Below are positions 53,416 to 63,000 of a stretch of 64,000 bases of DNA, in pieces (positions within the stretch are counted from its first letter, which is position 1; each line of letters opens with the position of its first letter). The stretch is from Candidatus Sumerlaeota bacterium. Lineage in GTDB: Bacteria; Sumerlaeota; Sumerlaeia; Sumerlaeales; Sumerlaeaceae. The DNA is taken from assembly GCA_026398535.1 (NCBI GenBank), contig JAPLSQ010000073.1, positions 22,444-86,443 on the forward strand, read 5' to 3'. A program made the position numbers and the translations under genes. The notes beneath the pieces are model-generated. The model was given only the letters and a program-made list of their open reading frames with translations. It searched no databases and was not told the DNA's origin.

Positions 53416-53432
53416 GCGGGCGTCCCGCCCGC
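53416..53432. repeat. Short palindromic repeat, G/C variant
   Basis: GCGGGCG-TCC-CGCCCGC is a perfect 7-bp inverted repeat with a 3-nt loop in the divergent gap between the rhamnosidase and rhamnulokinase genes. On the minus strand it has the same loop (GGA) as the copy at 35934-35950. Confidence 0.7.
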
Positions 53433-53510
53433 ACCAAAAGGTAAAACAAACTTTTCTTGTGTTTTGTTTCGGTTCACCCCGAGTCATTCAACGTCCATAA
53501 AAGGTGAAAC

Positions 53511-55037
53511 ATGACCTTTAATATCCTCCACAACACCACGAACGATTACATCGCCATCGATCTCGGCGCCACGAGCGGCCGCGTAATGCTGGGGCGGTGG
53601 AACGGCGCCACCCTTTACACTGAGGAAATCCACCGTTTTGGCAATTCTCCCGTGCGCACGGATGACGGCCTTTGCTGGGACATGCCGGCAATCCTTGGCG
53701 AAATCCGGACGGGCATCGCGCGCGCGGCCGTCAGCGCCGCCAATCTTGTCAGCATCGGCTGCGACTCATGGGCGGCGGATCACGGATTCGTGGACGCCCG
53801 GGGCGAGTCCATCGGGCTGCCTTTCAGCTACCAGGACGCACGCGCCATCAACGACATGAACGAGGCGCAGAAGGTCATGAGCGCGGAGGACTTGCAGCGT
53901 CGCGTGGCGGCGCCCATCTCGCGCATATCGACGCTCTACCAGCTTCTGGCAACGCGGCGCGCGCATCCCGACATGCTGGCGCGCGCGGCAAAACTCCTGT
54001 TCATCCCCGATCTTGTGCATTACGATCTCTGCGGCTCGCTCTCGACTGAAGAAACGATGGCTTCGACGTCGGCCATGCTGTCGTGCCGGTCGCGCGGCTG
54101 GGACAACGATGTGCTGAAGACGTACGGCCTGCCGCGGGAAATCCTGCCCGATGTGGCGCAGGCAGGGGCGCTGCTCGGTCCGCCGCGCGATGCCCGGTCG
54201 CTTGGGCTGCCGGACGGAGTCGAAGTGCGCACCCCCGCCGGGCACGACACGGCCTGCGCATTTGGCATGGCGCCCGCGCGTCTCGAAAAGGATCTTATCC
54301 TGAGCTCGGGCACGTGGTCCATGCTCGGATTCACCTCGCGGCGACCCGTCATCGTGCCAGGCGCTGTCGAACGCGGTTTCGGCTCATTCCGGATTACCCA
54401 TGACCGGTGGATGTTTTGCGGCGGCATCATGGGGCTGTGGCTGCTCGAGCGGTTGCGGCGCGAGGAAAACATGGGCGACACGGCAGAATTGTGCGCCCTT
54501 GCGGCTGGAGCGCCGCCGCTGGTATGCGTCTTTGATCCGGGCAACGGGCTGTTCGCGGAATGCGCCACTTTCAGACAAGCGCTGGCAGAGTGGGGCCGCC
54601 GAACACAACAGCGCGCGCCCGAAACGATCGGCGGCATGGCGCGCTCGATCCTCGAAAGTCTCGCCCTGTTCTACGCCGAATCCATTGAAACGATATCGCG
54701 GCTCACGGGCAAAACGTTCGAGAACCTCATCGTGCTTGGCGGCGGCTCAAAAAACAACCTGTTGAACCGGATGACCGCGAACGCGACGGGACTGACAACG
54801 CTCAAGGGCGTGAAGGAAGCCTCCGCCATCGGAAACATCATGACCCAAGCGGCGGGGCGCGGCGATATCAGCTCCCCGGAAGACCGGCCCGAAGCCGATC
54901 CGCGCTCGTTGTGCCAGCCGGAAAGCCTTTTTACGCCAACTGATCGCACCCTGTGGCAATCCGCGCGTGAGCGCTTCGATAAAAGGAAGAAACAATTTGC
55001 GGAATCATCTGACGAAGCGAGCGGGGTCGCGGGGTAA
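53511..55037 (+). CDS. rhaB: Rhamnulokinase
   Basis: The FGGY-family kinase converts L-rhamnulose to rhamnulose-1-phosphate. The 508-residue protein begins with an ATP-binding loop IAIDLGATSGRVMLGRW, typical of RhaB, and has GCDSWAADHGFVD, PFSYQDAR, STEETMASTSAMLS, AGHDTACAF, LSSGTWSMLGF and VLGGGSKNNLLNRMTA. AAAGGTG lies 5 nt before the ATG. It is divergent from the GH106 gene, so both may share one control region. RhaA, RhaD and a transporter are not in view. Confidence 0.92.
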   Translation: MTFNILHNTTNDYIAIDLGATSGRVMLGRWNGATLYTEEIHRFGNSPVRTDDGLCWDMPAILGEIRTGIARAAVSAANLVSIGCDSWAADHGFVDARGESIGLPFSYQDARAINDMNEAQKVMSAEDLQRRVAAPISRISTLYQLLATRRAHPDMLARAAKLLFIPDLVHYDLCGSLSTEETMASTSAMLSCRSRGWDNDVLKTYGLPREILPDVAQAGALLGPPRDARSLGLPDGVEVRTPAGHDTACAFGMAPARLEKDLILSSGTWSMLGFTSRRPVIVPGAVERGFGSFRITHDRWMFCGGIMGLWLLERLRREENMGDTAELCALAAGAPPLVCVFDPGNGLFAECATFRQALAEWGRRTQQRAPETIGGMARSILESLALFYAESIETISRLTGKTFENLIVLGGGSKNNLLNRMTANATGLTTLKGVKEASAIGNIMTQAAGRGDISSPEDRPEADPRSLCQPESLFTPTDRTLWQSARERFDKRKKQFAESSDEASGVAG

Positions 55038-55069
55038 TCTGTTCGAATGAAACCCACAGCGCGGCTGCT

Positions 55070-55420
55070 CTGCATGTGTTCTTGGTGCGGGTCCCCAGAG
55101 CTATGAGCAATGATGTCGAAGCTATGAACGGGAAACCCGTCGTCGGTCAGTCGGGTTCTCTTTTTCCTCGTTGCGCAAGCTGAACACTTGACTGGCAAGA
55201 TGGGGTCGCGTTTGGGGCGGTCGGCATCGAGTTGCTCGTCGTCAAACAGCAGCGGCGCCCAAGCCTTGAGCAGGCGCCACTCCACATAGTATGCGAGCAT
55301 GCAAAGGAAGATGTGTGCCTTGACGTGTTCGTCCGTCCAATGACGGATAGGACGGACGCGGATGTCCATGCCCTTCATGGTCCGGAAAGCTCTCTCAACA
55401 TGAGAGAGTTGCTTGATTGA
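55070..55420 (-). mobile_element. IS1634-type transposase fragment
   Basis: The minus-strand frame holds the C-terminal part of an IS1634-type (IS4-superfamily) transposase: KQLSHVERAFRTMKGMD, RPIRHWTDEHVKAH, IFLCMLAYYVEWRL and LLFDDEQLDADRPKRDP, which includes the conserved final acidic region. Its N-terminal half is missing, no terminal inverted repeats are apparent, and the frame runs on into rhaB. It is a remnant. Confidence 0.75.
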
Positions 55421-55483
55421 TTGACGCATCCAGAGAAGGCAACGAAATGGCTGACGGATCACCGGACACCCACGTCCTTAATC

Positions 55484-55678
55484 GCGGCCCTTCGGGTGTT
55501 CGCAGCCCAATGGACTGACTTTAAGCAGGAGGTTCTGGAGAAGCTGTCAACATTGATCGACTGGAATGCGTTGCGGTTGGTCATGGCTTCTGCTTACACG
55601 GAGGGTGTCGGGTGCACGGGCTACGATCCGGTGGTGTCGCTCAAGTTGCTGTTGCTTGAGCAGTTCTACCAGTGTTGA
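55484..55678 (+). mobile_element. IS5-family transposase N-terminal fragment
   Basis: A plus-strand frame encodes the N-terminal domain of an IS5-like transposase: DFKQEVLEKLSTLIDW, then GYDPVVSLKLLLLEQFY, ending at a stop where the intact family continues with the catalytic domain. It abuts the IS1634-type fragment from another family, marking an old insertion site. Confidence 0.65.
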
Positions 55679-55791
55679 CTTAAATCGCATCCGCCATTGC
55701 GCGCACCTACAGTTCTGAATTTTCGGCCCCCGCCATGGCCATCATAAAGCAGTTTGAAACATGGATCAGCAAGCGCGCATCTTATTAACCG

Positions 55792-57672
55792 ATGAATGGA
55801 ATCCAAAAATACCGCCGCCTTTCCCTTCGGGGCAAACGCGTTGTCACATGGATGCTCTTCGCGCTGATTTTGCTTGCCGGGGCGGCGCTGAGACTGTGGA
55901 TGTTGCGCACAGGCCGGGTCTTGTTTGACTCCGATCAGGCTGTCGAACCCATCGGGGCGTTGCGCATTCTGCGCGGCCACACATACCATCTTATCTGGCC
56001 CGGGCAGAACTATGGCGGCACACTCGGCATGTTTTATTTTGTGCCATGGCATATTGTGTTCGCTCCGAGTCCCGGCCTGGCGCGCATCGCGATGATCCCC
56101 GTGCTGTGGCTGATCGGCGGGGGCATGTTCTGTTGCATCATGGTCATGACGCGCAACCGCGCGTGGGCGTTGTGCGCGACAGCGCTGGTCATGCTTCCGC
56201 CATCCTTTGTGGCCCATTATCTCACCCGCTCGCTTCTGCTCTATCCCATGCCACTCATCGCGGCGCTTCTGGGCGGGGGGCTGCTTTGGCGGATTGTCCG
56301 CCGCACAGGCTGCCGCGGGTGGACGGGCGGCGATCTGTTGCGGGGATTTTTTCTTGGCCTTGCGCTCGGGCTGGCCGTCTGGACTCATGCAATCGCCTTT
56401 GTCTATATTGCCGCAATGATGGCGCTCCTGCTCCTGTTCCCCGCCGGACTGCTCAGATTCTGCGGGATCACTGTCCCCCGCCCCATCCGCTCCGCAAGCA
56501 TTACCCTGCAAGCGGCCTCGGTCTGCATCCAACTGCTCATGATGGCGCTGTTGTGCGCGCTGGGCTGGATGCTTTTGTTTGTCGGCAATGAGACAAGCGG
56601 CGAGTTGTTCCGGGCAAGGCTGTTCTGGCTGAAGGCGGCACTGGCGTGTGCCGCCGTCGCGCTGGTTGTCCGTGTTGTTTTTTCCATGATGTTTGAGCGA
56701 GCGGCGCTCGCGTCGCGGCTCGGCATTGCGGCATGCGCCGCGGGCGCCGGGCTGGGCGCATTGCCTCTCATCTGGCATGTCTGGATTGATCGTTCACCAA
56801 CCATGCAAATCAATCATACTGTCAGCGGGACCGTTTTCTGGAAACAATTGTTGTCCGTCTTCAACAGCGGAATACCGGTTCTGCTTGGTTTCTATAACAA
56901 CTTCAAAACAGATGTGCCCGGCGTTCCGTTGTGGGCGCGCGGCATGGCAATGAGCGTGTGGTGGATATGCCTTGCGGCGCTCGTTTTCCATGCGGTCAAG
57001 GGGCGGCGCATCCGCCGTCCATCGTCTGCGGCCGCGTGTTATTTTTTACTATTGGGCGCTGCCACCATCATGATGTTTTCGTTGTCCACATGGGGCAACT
57101 TCATTGACGAGCCGCGTTATGTGATCATTCTTTACTTTGTTTTTGCATCGGCGGCCGGGTGCGTTTTTCAGCTTATGCGGCGCGGCGGCGGCGCGCCCGC
57201 GCTCATCGCGCCCGTGATGGTCGCGTTGCTGGTCGCATTCAACATCATTTCGTGCATGTCACTGCCGCAGGCCGATGTGGCCGGGTGGTCTGGCGCGCTG
57301 TCGGCAGAAAAGGCGCTGATCAGCAGCCTGAAAGCGAAAGGAAAAAACCGCGTGTCGTGCCGTCTGGTGCCCGACGGATACTGGTCGGCCTATCGCCTTA
57401 CATACATCGCCGATGAGCGGGTTGTTTTTGCCCCGGCGCGGCGCCCAGACAACGTCTACAACCGAAGCGAGCGTTATCAGCGCGCCGTCGACAACGCCAC
57501 CGACATCGCCTATCTTGTGACATCGTCTGAGGAGCCGACTGTTGTGAAATATCTTGTGGCGGCCGGGAGCCGTTATGAAATGTTCCGTGCGGCTTGTTTT
57601 TGTGTCTTCCACAACGTTGCTCCCGATGCGCTGCGCAGTACGTCGTGGGAGCAGATTCGGCGGGGAAAGTAA
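55792..57672 (+). CDS. GT-C-type membrane glycosyltransferase
   Basis: The 626-residue polytopic protein has a first-loop acidic motif VLFDSDQAVEPIGALRIL followed by LIWPGQNYGGTLGMFYF, the layout seen in GT39-like proteins (acidic catalytic loop, then GQxYxGT). About twelve helices follow, with a roughly 110-residue C-terminal periplasmic part. It would use a polyprenyl-phosphate sugar donor; the acceptor is unknown. It starts about 115 nt after the transposase fragment and shares orientation with the next GT39 gene. Confidence 0.7.
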   Translation: MNGIQKYRRLSLRGKRVVTWMLFALILLAGAALRLWMLRTGRVLFDSDQAVEPIGALRILRGHTYHLIWPGQNYGGTLGMFYFVPWHIVFAPSPGLARIAMIPVLWLIGGGMFCCIMVMTRNRAWALCATALVMLPPSFVAHYLTRSLLLYPMPLIAALLGGGLLWRIVRRTGCRGWTGGDLLRGFFLGLALGLAVWTHAIAFVYIAAMMALLLLFPAGLLRFCGITVPRPIRSASITLQAASVCIQLLMMALLCALGWMLLFVGNETSGELFRARLFWLKAALACAAVALVVRVVFSMMFERAALASRLGIAACAAGAGLGALPLIWHVWIDRSPTMQINHTVSGTVFWKQLLSVFNSGIPVLLGFYNNFKTDVPGVPLWARGMAMSVWWICLAALVFHAVKGRRIRRPSSAAACYFLLLGAATIMMFSLSTWGNFIDEPRYVIILYFVFASAAGCVFQLMRRGGGAPALIAPVMVALLVAFNIISCMSLPQADVAGWSGALSAEKALISSLKAKGKNRVSCRLVPDGYWSAYRLTYIADERVVFAPARRPDNVYNRSERYQRAVDNATDIAYLVTSSEEPTVVKYLVAAGSRYEMFRAACFCVFHNVAPDALRSTSWEQIRRGK

Positions 57673-57690
57673 ATTCGGCGTGTTTCCCCC

Positions 57691-57719
57691 GATCCCGGAG
57701 ACGCGTCCGCCCCGGGATC
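57691..57719 (+). terminator. Possible hairpin terminator after the GT-C gene
   Basis: GATCCCGG (57691-57698) and CCGGGATC (57712-57719) pair perfectly over 8 bp with a 13-nt loop. A T-rich stretch (TCTTTTAT) starts only about 18 nt later, so termination is not certain. Confidence 0.4.
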
Positions 57720-57914
57720 ACCGAGCGTCTGCCCGGCTCTTTTATCTCAGGGCATCTCTCTGATCCGCAAGCGGCACGTCGCCAGGATATTTGACAAGAA
57801 ATGCGCTTCAGTGATTGTATGTCGTGAGTTCGCGTTGCAGTTATTTTAAGACAAGCATGACCATCACACCAAATAGAACCCGTGCGGCAAACAGACACCC
57901 ATAACATTATTTCC

Positions 57915-59450
57915 ATGGATGCCATGACATTGCGCAGACCAGCGGTTCACATGTTCCGCCCGCGCGGTCAGCGCGAAACCGATCAGGCATGGCGCTTCTG
58001 GTTTTGGGCGGTTTTGGCCGAGACCACGACATGGCGGATTGCCATGGCCGCCATCATGGGAGTCTGTTTCGACGAATGTTACTACCATTACTGGTCGCTC
58101 TTTCCGCAGCTGAGCTATTATGATCATCCACCGCTGACAGCCTGGATGATGCACTTGTCGGGCATGGCCTTTGGCGAAAGCATTTGGACGGTGCGCCTGT
58201 GGCCCCTGCTGGGCGGGACGGTTTTTGTGCTGGCGGGCCGGGCGCTGGCGCGGCGGCTTTTCGGCCAGCCGTCCGCCGACCGCGCGGGCATCATGCTGTC
58301 GCTCACACCGCTGCTGCTTGGCAACGGTCTGATCATGACGCCCGACACGCTCTTGGCGCCGTGCTGGGCGCTGGCGCTTTATTTCGCGTGGAGGGCGATT
58401 GAGCAGCGGACGGCGCTCAGCCCGTGGTGGATTGCCGCGGGATTGTGTGCCGGCATCGGCGCATTGTCAAAATACCCTATGGCGCTCTTTTTCATGGGAC
58501 TGGCGCTGTTCTGGACCGCCGAGTCCGCGATGCGCGCCAAAACATGGCGCGGCGCGCTCATCTGCGGCGTCCTGACACTTGTCATGTTTCTTCCGGTCAT
58601 TATCTGGAACAGCCGCAACGGCTGGGTGTCGATCCGCTTTCAACTCGGGCATGGTTTCTCGAACGATGGGGCGGTCATTTCGCTGCCAAAGCTTGCCGAT
58701 TACCTGGCCACCAGCCTGATTGTTGTCACTCCGCTGTTGTGCGCGCTGTGCGCGTGGCGCTCCTGCCGCGCCATGTTCAGGGGCGATGCGGCGCGCCGTT
58801 TTGCCGGCTCGTTTTTTCTCGCGGTGGCGGCGGTGTTCGGCGCGGCGGCCCTTCGCGGATCCAGTGAAGCCAACTGGGTCATGCCCGCGTTCATATCGGG
58901 AATCGTTCTCGTGGCGGGCGACTGGGACAGTTACGCCCTGTGGCTGCGCCGCGCGACGCTTGGCTTGCTCGCGGCGGCGGCCGCGCTCATCTGCGCCGGA
59001 GTTCCCGCGTTTGTTCTGTTCCCGGGACCATTGAGCTCCATGACCATCGTGGCGCCGAAACTCAAGGAGGTTGTAGGAAGCCCCGAACTGGCGTCCTCGG
59101 TCAGGCGTGTCAAGGAGGAGCAGGGCGCGGATGTTGTCTGCGCCCTGTCGCATCAGCTTTTCGGGCGGCTTTCGTATTACGCGCCCGACATGCGCTCAAG
59201 CCTGTACGTCATCTCGCGCGGAAAACTCCGTTTCCCGTGGATCAATCCTGCGCAGTGGGAAGGCAAGCGCGTGCTCATCGTGTCGGACAAGTCAAACGAG
59301 CCTGATTTTTCCACGCATCTCCGGCATTACAAAGACCTCGGATCAGCGGATATTTCCTGCGCGGGAGGATATGTCATTCGCGGTGTCCGCTATTGTGTGG
59401 GGAAACTCCAGGCATTGTCCCATCAGCGTTCGTCGGCCGAAGGCCCGTAA
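57915..59450 (+). CDS. GT39-family membrane glycosyltransferase
   Basis: The 511-residue protein (ATG at 57915; a GTG at 57882 is open) is a clear dolichyl-phosphate-mannose-mannosyltransferase-type (GT39, PMT_2) enzyme. The first loop carries FDECYYHYWSLFPQLSYYDH, with the catalytic Asp, followed by PPLTAWMMHLSG. Later come GALSKYPMALFF and PVIIWNSRNGWVSIRFQ, stretches highly characteristic of the ArnT/PMT_2 group. About eleven helices and a periplasmic C-terminal domain. It attaches a sugar from a polyprenyl carrier to a lipid or protein. The 3' end overlaps the convergent DinB-like gene by 28 nt. Confidence 0.85.
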   Translation: MDAMTLRRPAVHMFRPRGQRETDQAWRFWFWAVLAETTTWRIAMAAIMGVCFDECYYHYWSLFPQLSYYDHPPLTAWMMHLSGMAFGESIWTVRLWPLLGGTVFVLAGRALARRLFGQPSADRAGIMLSLTPLLLGNGLIMTPDTLLAPCWALALYFAWRAIEQRTALSPWWIAAGLCAGIGALSKYPMALFFMGLALFWTAESAMRAKTWRGALICGVLTLVMFLPVIIWNSRNGWVSIRFQLGHGFSNDGAVISLPKLADYLATSLIVVTPLLCALCAWRSCRAMFRGDAARRFAGSFFLAVAAVFGAAALRGSSEANWVMPAFISGIVLVAGDWDSYALWLRRATLGLLAAAAALICAGVPAFVLFPGPLSSMTIVAPKLKEVVGSPELASSVRRVKEEQGADVVCALSHQLFGRLSYYAPDMRSSLYVISRGKLRFPWINPAQWEGKRVLIVSDKSNEPDFSTHLRHYKDLGSADISCAGGYVIRGVRYCVGKLQALSHQRSSAEGP

Positions 59451-59917
59451 ACCTGCGGCACCGGCACGCCGCGCAGCCGCAGATACACGCCGAGCTGGCC
59501 GCGATGGTGAATCATGTGGCTGAAGACCATCGCGCGAAGAACCGCCACGCGGGGCATCGTGAAGACATGCTTTCCGGAAATCGTCAGCGTCCAGTTTTCC
59601 ATGAGCGCTTCATCCGTGCATCCCTTCATGACTTCCCGCGCCTCGGCGATATCGCGGTCAAACGTTGCGACGATCTCCGCCACGGATGCCCCAAGCCAGG
59701 GCGTCATCTTCGATAAGTCGAGGTCGAGAACTGTTGTTTCAAGTGTGTGCTTCACCCACGACGGACTCTCCGCGATGTGCGACGCGAGCCGGCGCATGCT
59801 CATGGATTTCGGGTGCGGCTGCCAGTCAAGATCAGCTTCCGGCACGCGCTCAAGCATCTTGCGCGTGCTGATGGCTTCGTAATCCAGTTCCTGTATCATC
59901 GGGTCAATGATCGGCAT
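59423..59917 (-). CDS. DinB-family protein
   Basis: This 164-residue four-helix-bundle protein has the DinB metal triad: His in MRRLASHIAESPSW and the paired histidines in FSHMIHHRGQLGVYLRL. GGGAG lies about 9 nt before the ATG. DinB/YfiT-like proteins are metal-dependent enzymes, some acting as thiol transferases (mycothiol, bacillithiol); the substrate here is unknown. Confidence 0.85.
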   Translation of the reverse strand: MPIIDPMIQELDYEAISTRKMLERVPEADLDWQPHPKSMSMRRLASHIAESPSWVKHTLETTVLDLDLSKMTPWLGASVAEIVATFDRDIAEAREVMKGCTDEALMENWTLTISGKHVFTMPRVAVLRAMVFSHMIHHRGQLGVYLRLRGVPVPQVYGPSADER

Positions 59918-59974
59918 GATTGTTCTCCCTTTTCAGAATGATGATCATGTTTTCCAAATACTGGAAAAACCGGT

Positions 59975-60000
59975 AAAAATGCGCCGCTGCCGCGCCGGCG
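59975..60000 (-). terminator. Possible terminator after GH31 gene
   Basis: On the minus strand CGCCG and CGGCG form a 5-bp stem with a 9-nt loop, followed by CATTTTT. It starts right after the GH31 stop codon. Confidence 0.4.
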
Positions 60001-60001
60001 G

Positions 60002-63000
60002 TTAATCCGAATTCACAATCTCTCCGCCCGCGTCAACATGCGCGCTGAAGCCCCAGCCAAAACCGCCCTGGCTGATCTTGAGAAGCAGGGGATTGGCGCC
60101 TTTTTTCAGATGAATCTCAATCCGGTCCTGCCCGGAAGTGTAGGCGCGCCCGGTTTCGACGCGGTGAATCTCCTTGCCGTTGAGCCACACGGCCACGCCA
60201 TCATCCGAGCCGATCGCGAGGGTGGCCGTCGTGTCGCGCGACGCATTCAGGCAGGCCAGCGCATACGCCACCGCGTTGTCATGCGGTTTGCCAAACACCT
60301 TGTGCAAGTCGACAAAAAATTCTTCTGAGGGATCAGCGCCCGGTTTGAGCGGACGCGTGACACGGCGCCAGCCAATCCGCCCGCCGTCCTTGCCTGTGTA
60401 TTTCGCGCCAGGTTTGACGATGCGCGACACCATCTCCGGGCAGCCGCCTTTGCGCCCACCCGCCTCCGCGCACGCGGCAAGGCGCCCGGTCTCCGGCGGG
60501 AACACCCTGCCGAGTTTCACGCCCTCCGGATTGTCAAACGGGCCGGCGATCAGCCATGAATTGATCGAAGGAAAAAGAATGCGCCGGATGGGCACGGTCA
60601 GGGTGAAATCATCGGCGCTGAGCAGCAACTCCGCATCGAGGCGGCACGTTTTGACGGCGGCTCCCGCGGATCCGCGGAACTCAATATTGGCGGCCGCGGG
60701 CTTGTCCGCCTCCAGCGGCATCAGGCGGGATGAAATGCGGGCGGGCTTCCAGCCAGGGCCCGGCGCCGCCGCCGTCAATTTCGCCGACAACCCCTTGACC
60801 GGCCGCGTGAGCCACAAATTTGCCCGGATTTTGAAACGCCCGCCGGCGGCGCTGATCACTTGGACATCAGGGTAAACGCCAAGCGCGCGCAGGACATCAT
60901 GCTGCAATTTTAACGGCGGAAAATTGCCTGTCTGGTCAAGCAGCCGCCGTGCGCCTGCGCGTTCCAACCGCTCTTTGGTTGCGGATGGCTGCTGTTGAAC
61001 TTCGATTTCGATCTGGCCGCTGGACGGTATCCGCGGCGCGCGGACATAAAGCTCGCGATCCTGCGTCCAGCCCCATCCGGATGACTGCTGGCACTGGCTG
61101 TCCATGGCCAGCGGTTGCCCGTTGATGGTGACCGTGGTCAGCTGCCCGCTGCTTTTGATGCCGCAAAAACGCGCGGCGAAACGCCGCTGTTTCGGCATGC
61201 CCGGATAACTCCCCTGCGCGGGATGAATCACAATCCGCGTCCTGCCCGTCCGCGCGGGGGATTCCATCGTGATGCGCGTGCGCGTGAACTCGCCCCGCAG
61301 GTAGCCGGTCGTGGCGCCGTCGTCCTCATAAAGGGTGGTTACACCGCGCGCGCCCGGATAAACGCGCAAAATCAGGAAATCCTTCGGCTGGCTGGCTGTG
61401 TTGGCCAGAACCACCCTTTCTTTCCGGTCGGTGGCGGTGGCGTCGGACGCGGAAGGATCACGCTGGGGCATGCTTGTGATTTCATCAGTGTAAACGGGAG
61501 CCGTGGGGATGATCGCGCCCGCGCGCACCCACAATGGAATTTCCTCCAACGGCACGGCGCGCGCGATTTGACGCGGGCCTTCAACCGTCTCGCCGGTGAA
61601 CCAGTTCACCCATGCGCCCGGCGGCAGCCAGATTTTTGACAGCGCGCAACTGCTTACGAAATCCCCGGGTTCGGCCACCGGCGCGGCCATGATGTCAGGC
61701 CCGAACATATACTGTCCGGGGCGCTTGTACGCCTCGCTCATCTCCGGCCAGTCGTAGTAAAGCGGGCGCACCAGCGGGATCCCCGTGTCGTGGTACTCGC
61801 GCCAGGCGTCATAGATATAGGGGATCAGCGCGTAGCGCATCAGCCATGCCTGTTTTGCCGCATGATACACATCGGCGGGGAAGGCCCAGAGGCGGCGCTC
61901 GCAATTGGGATTTTTTGTGCCATGCGTGCGCAGGACGGGATTGACCGCGCCCCACTGGATCCATCGCGCGAACAGTTCGGGCGCCGTCTGGCCAGGCTGA
62001 TGCCCGCCGAGGTCGTGGCTCCAGCAGCCATAGCCAGCGTTGCCCGCCATGGCCGTGAAACCGGGCTGGAAGGCCAGCGTGGCCCAGTCGCAAAACGTGT
62101 CGCCGGAGAATCCCATCGGCGTGCGATGACTGCCCAGCCCGCCCCAGCGGCTCATGATGAGCGGGCGCGCGCCCGCGCGGTCGGAGTTGCGCTCCATGTC
62201 CGTCCAGTGCAGATAATTGAGCCATGGCAGAGGATCGAGACCGGTCATTTTGGACTGCCTGCCCTGCTGCCAGTCGATCCACCAGAAGTCCACGCCCATG
62301 CGCTCGAGCGGATGATGCAGATATTTGAAGTAAGCCTCGACGAAGCGGCGGTCGGCGCAATCGAAAGGCACTTTGTCAGTTTTCGCGGGATCAAGCCCCA
62401 TCGCCCGCGCCACATCGGTGAACGCCGCCTCATGCTTGCCGACGCCGTCGGCGGGGTGCAGGTTCAGCGTGACACGCAGTCCCTCATCGTGCGCCCATTT
62501 TAAAAAGCCGGCGGGATCGGGGAAATATTTCGGATTCCACGTGTAACCCGTCCAGCCGTCAAGGTGCCAATCCATGTCCACCACCAGCACATCGAGCGGC
62601 ACGCCGTGATCGCGGAACTCCTTCACCAGTGTCTTGAGCTCCTTGTCCGTGTAAGCCCAGTAGCGCGACCACCATCCGCCGAACGCGAACCGCGGCGGCA
62701 TGGGCGGCCGGCCCGACACGGCGATGAAATCCGCGAGCGCGCGCTTGTAATCGCGCCCGTGTCCGAAGAAATACCAGTCGGCGGCATGGTCCGGCGTTTG
62801 TGTTTCCCGCGGCGCCGCCCACGGCCAGTCGCTGTTGTCGAGAACGATGTTCCTGGAATCATCCACAAGCGCCCAGCCGTTGCGCGAAATCAGCCCCGGA
62901 TCAAGCGCGCACGCGCCCGACACGTTGTCGAGCGTGCGCGTCGTGCTGCCAAGGTTGCCCGCGTCCTTCATGCCGGGGCGCCATGTGAACATGCCGTCAT

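Noticed and set aside
53352..53487. N-terminal extension of the GH106 protein
   Set aside because: The extension reads through the palindromic repeat and has no leader-like features; the ATG at 53352 is more likely the start.
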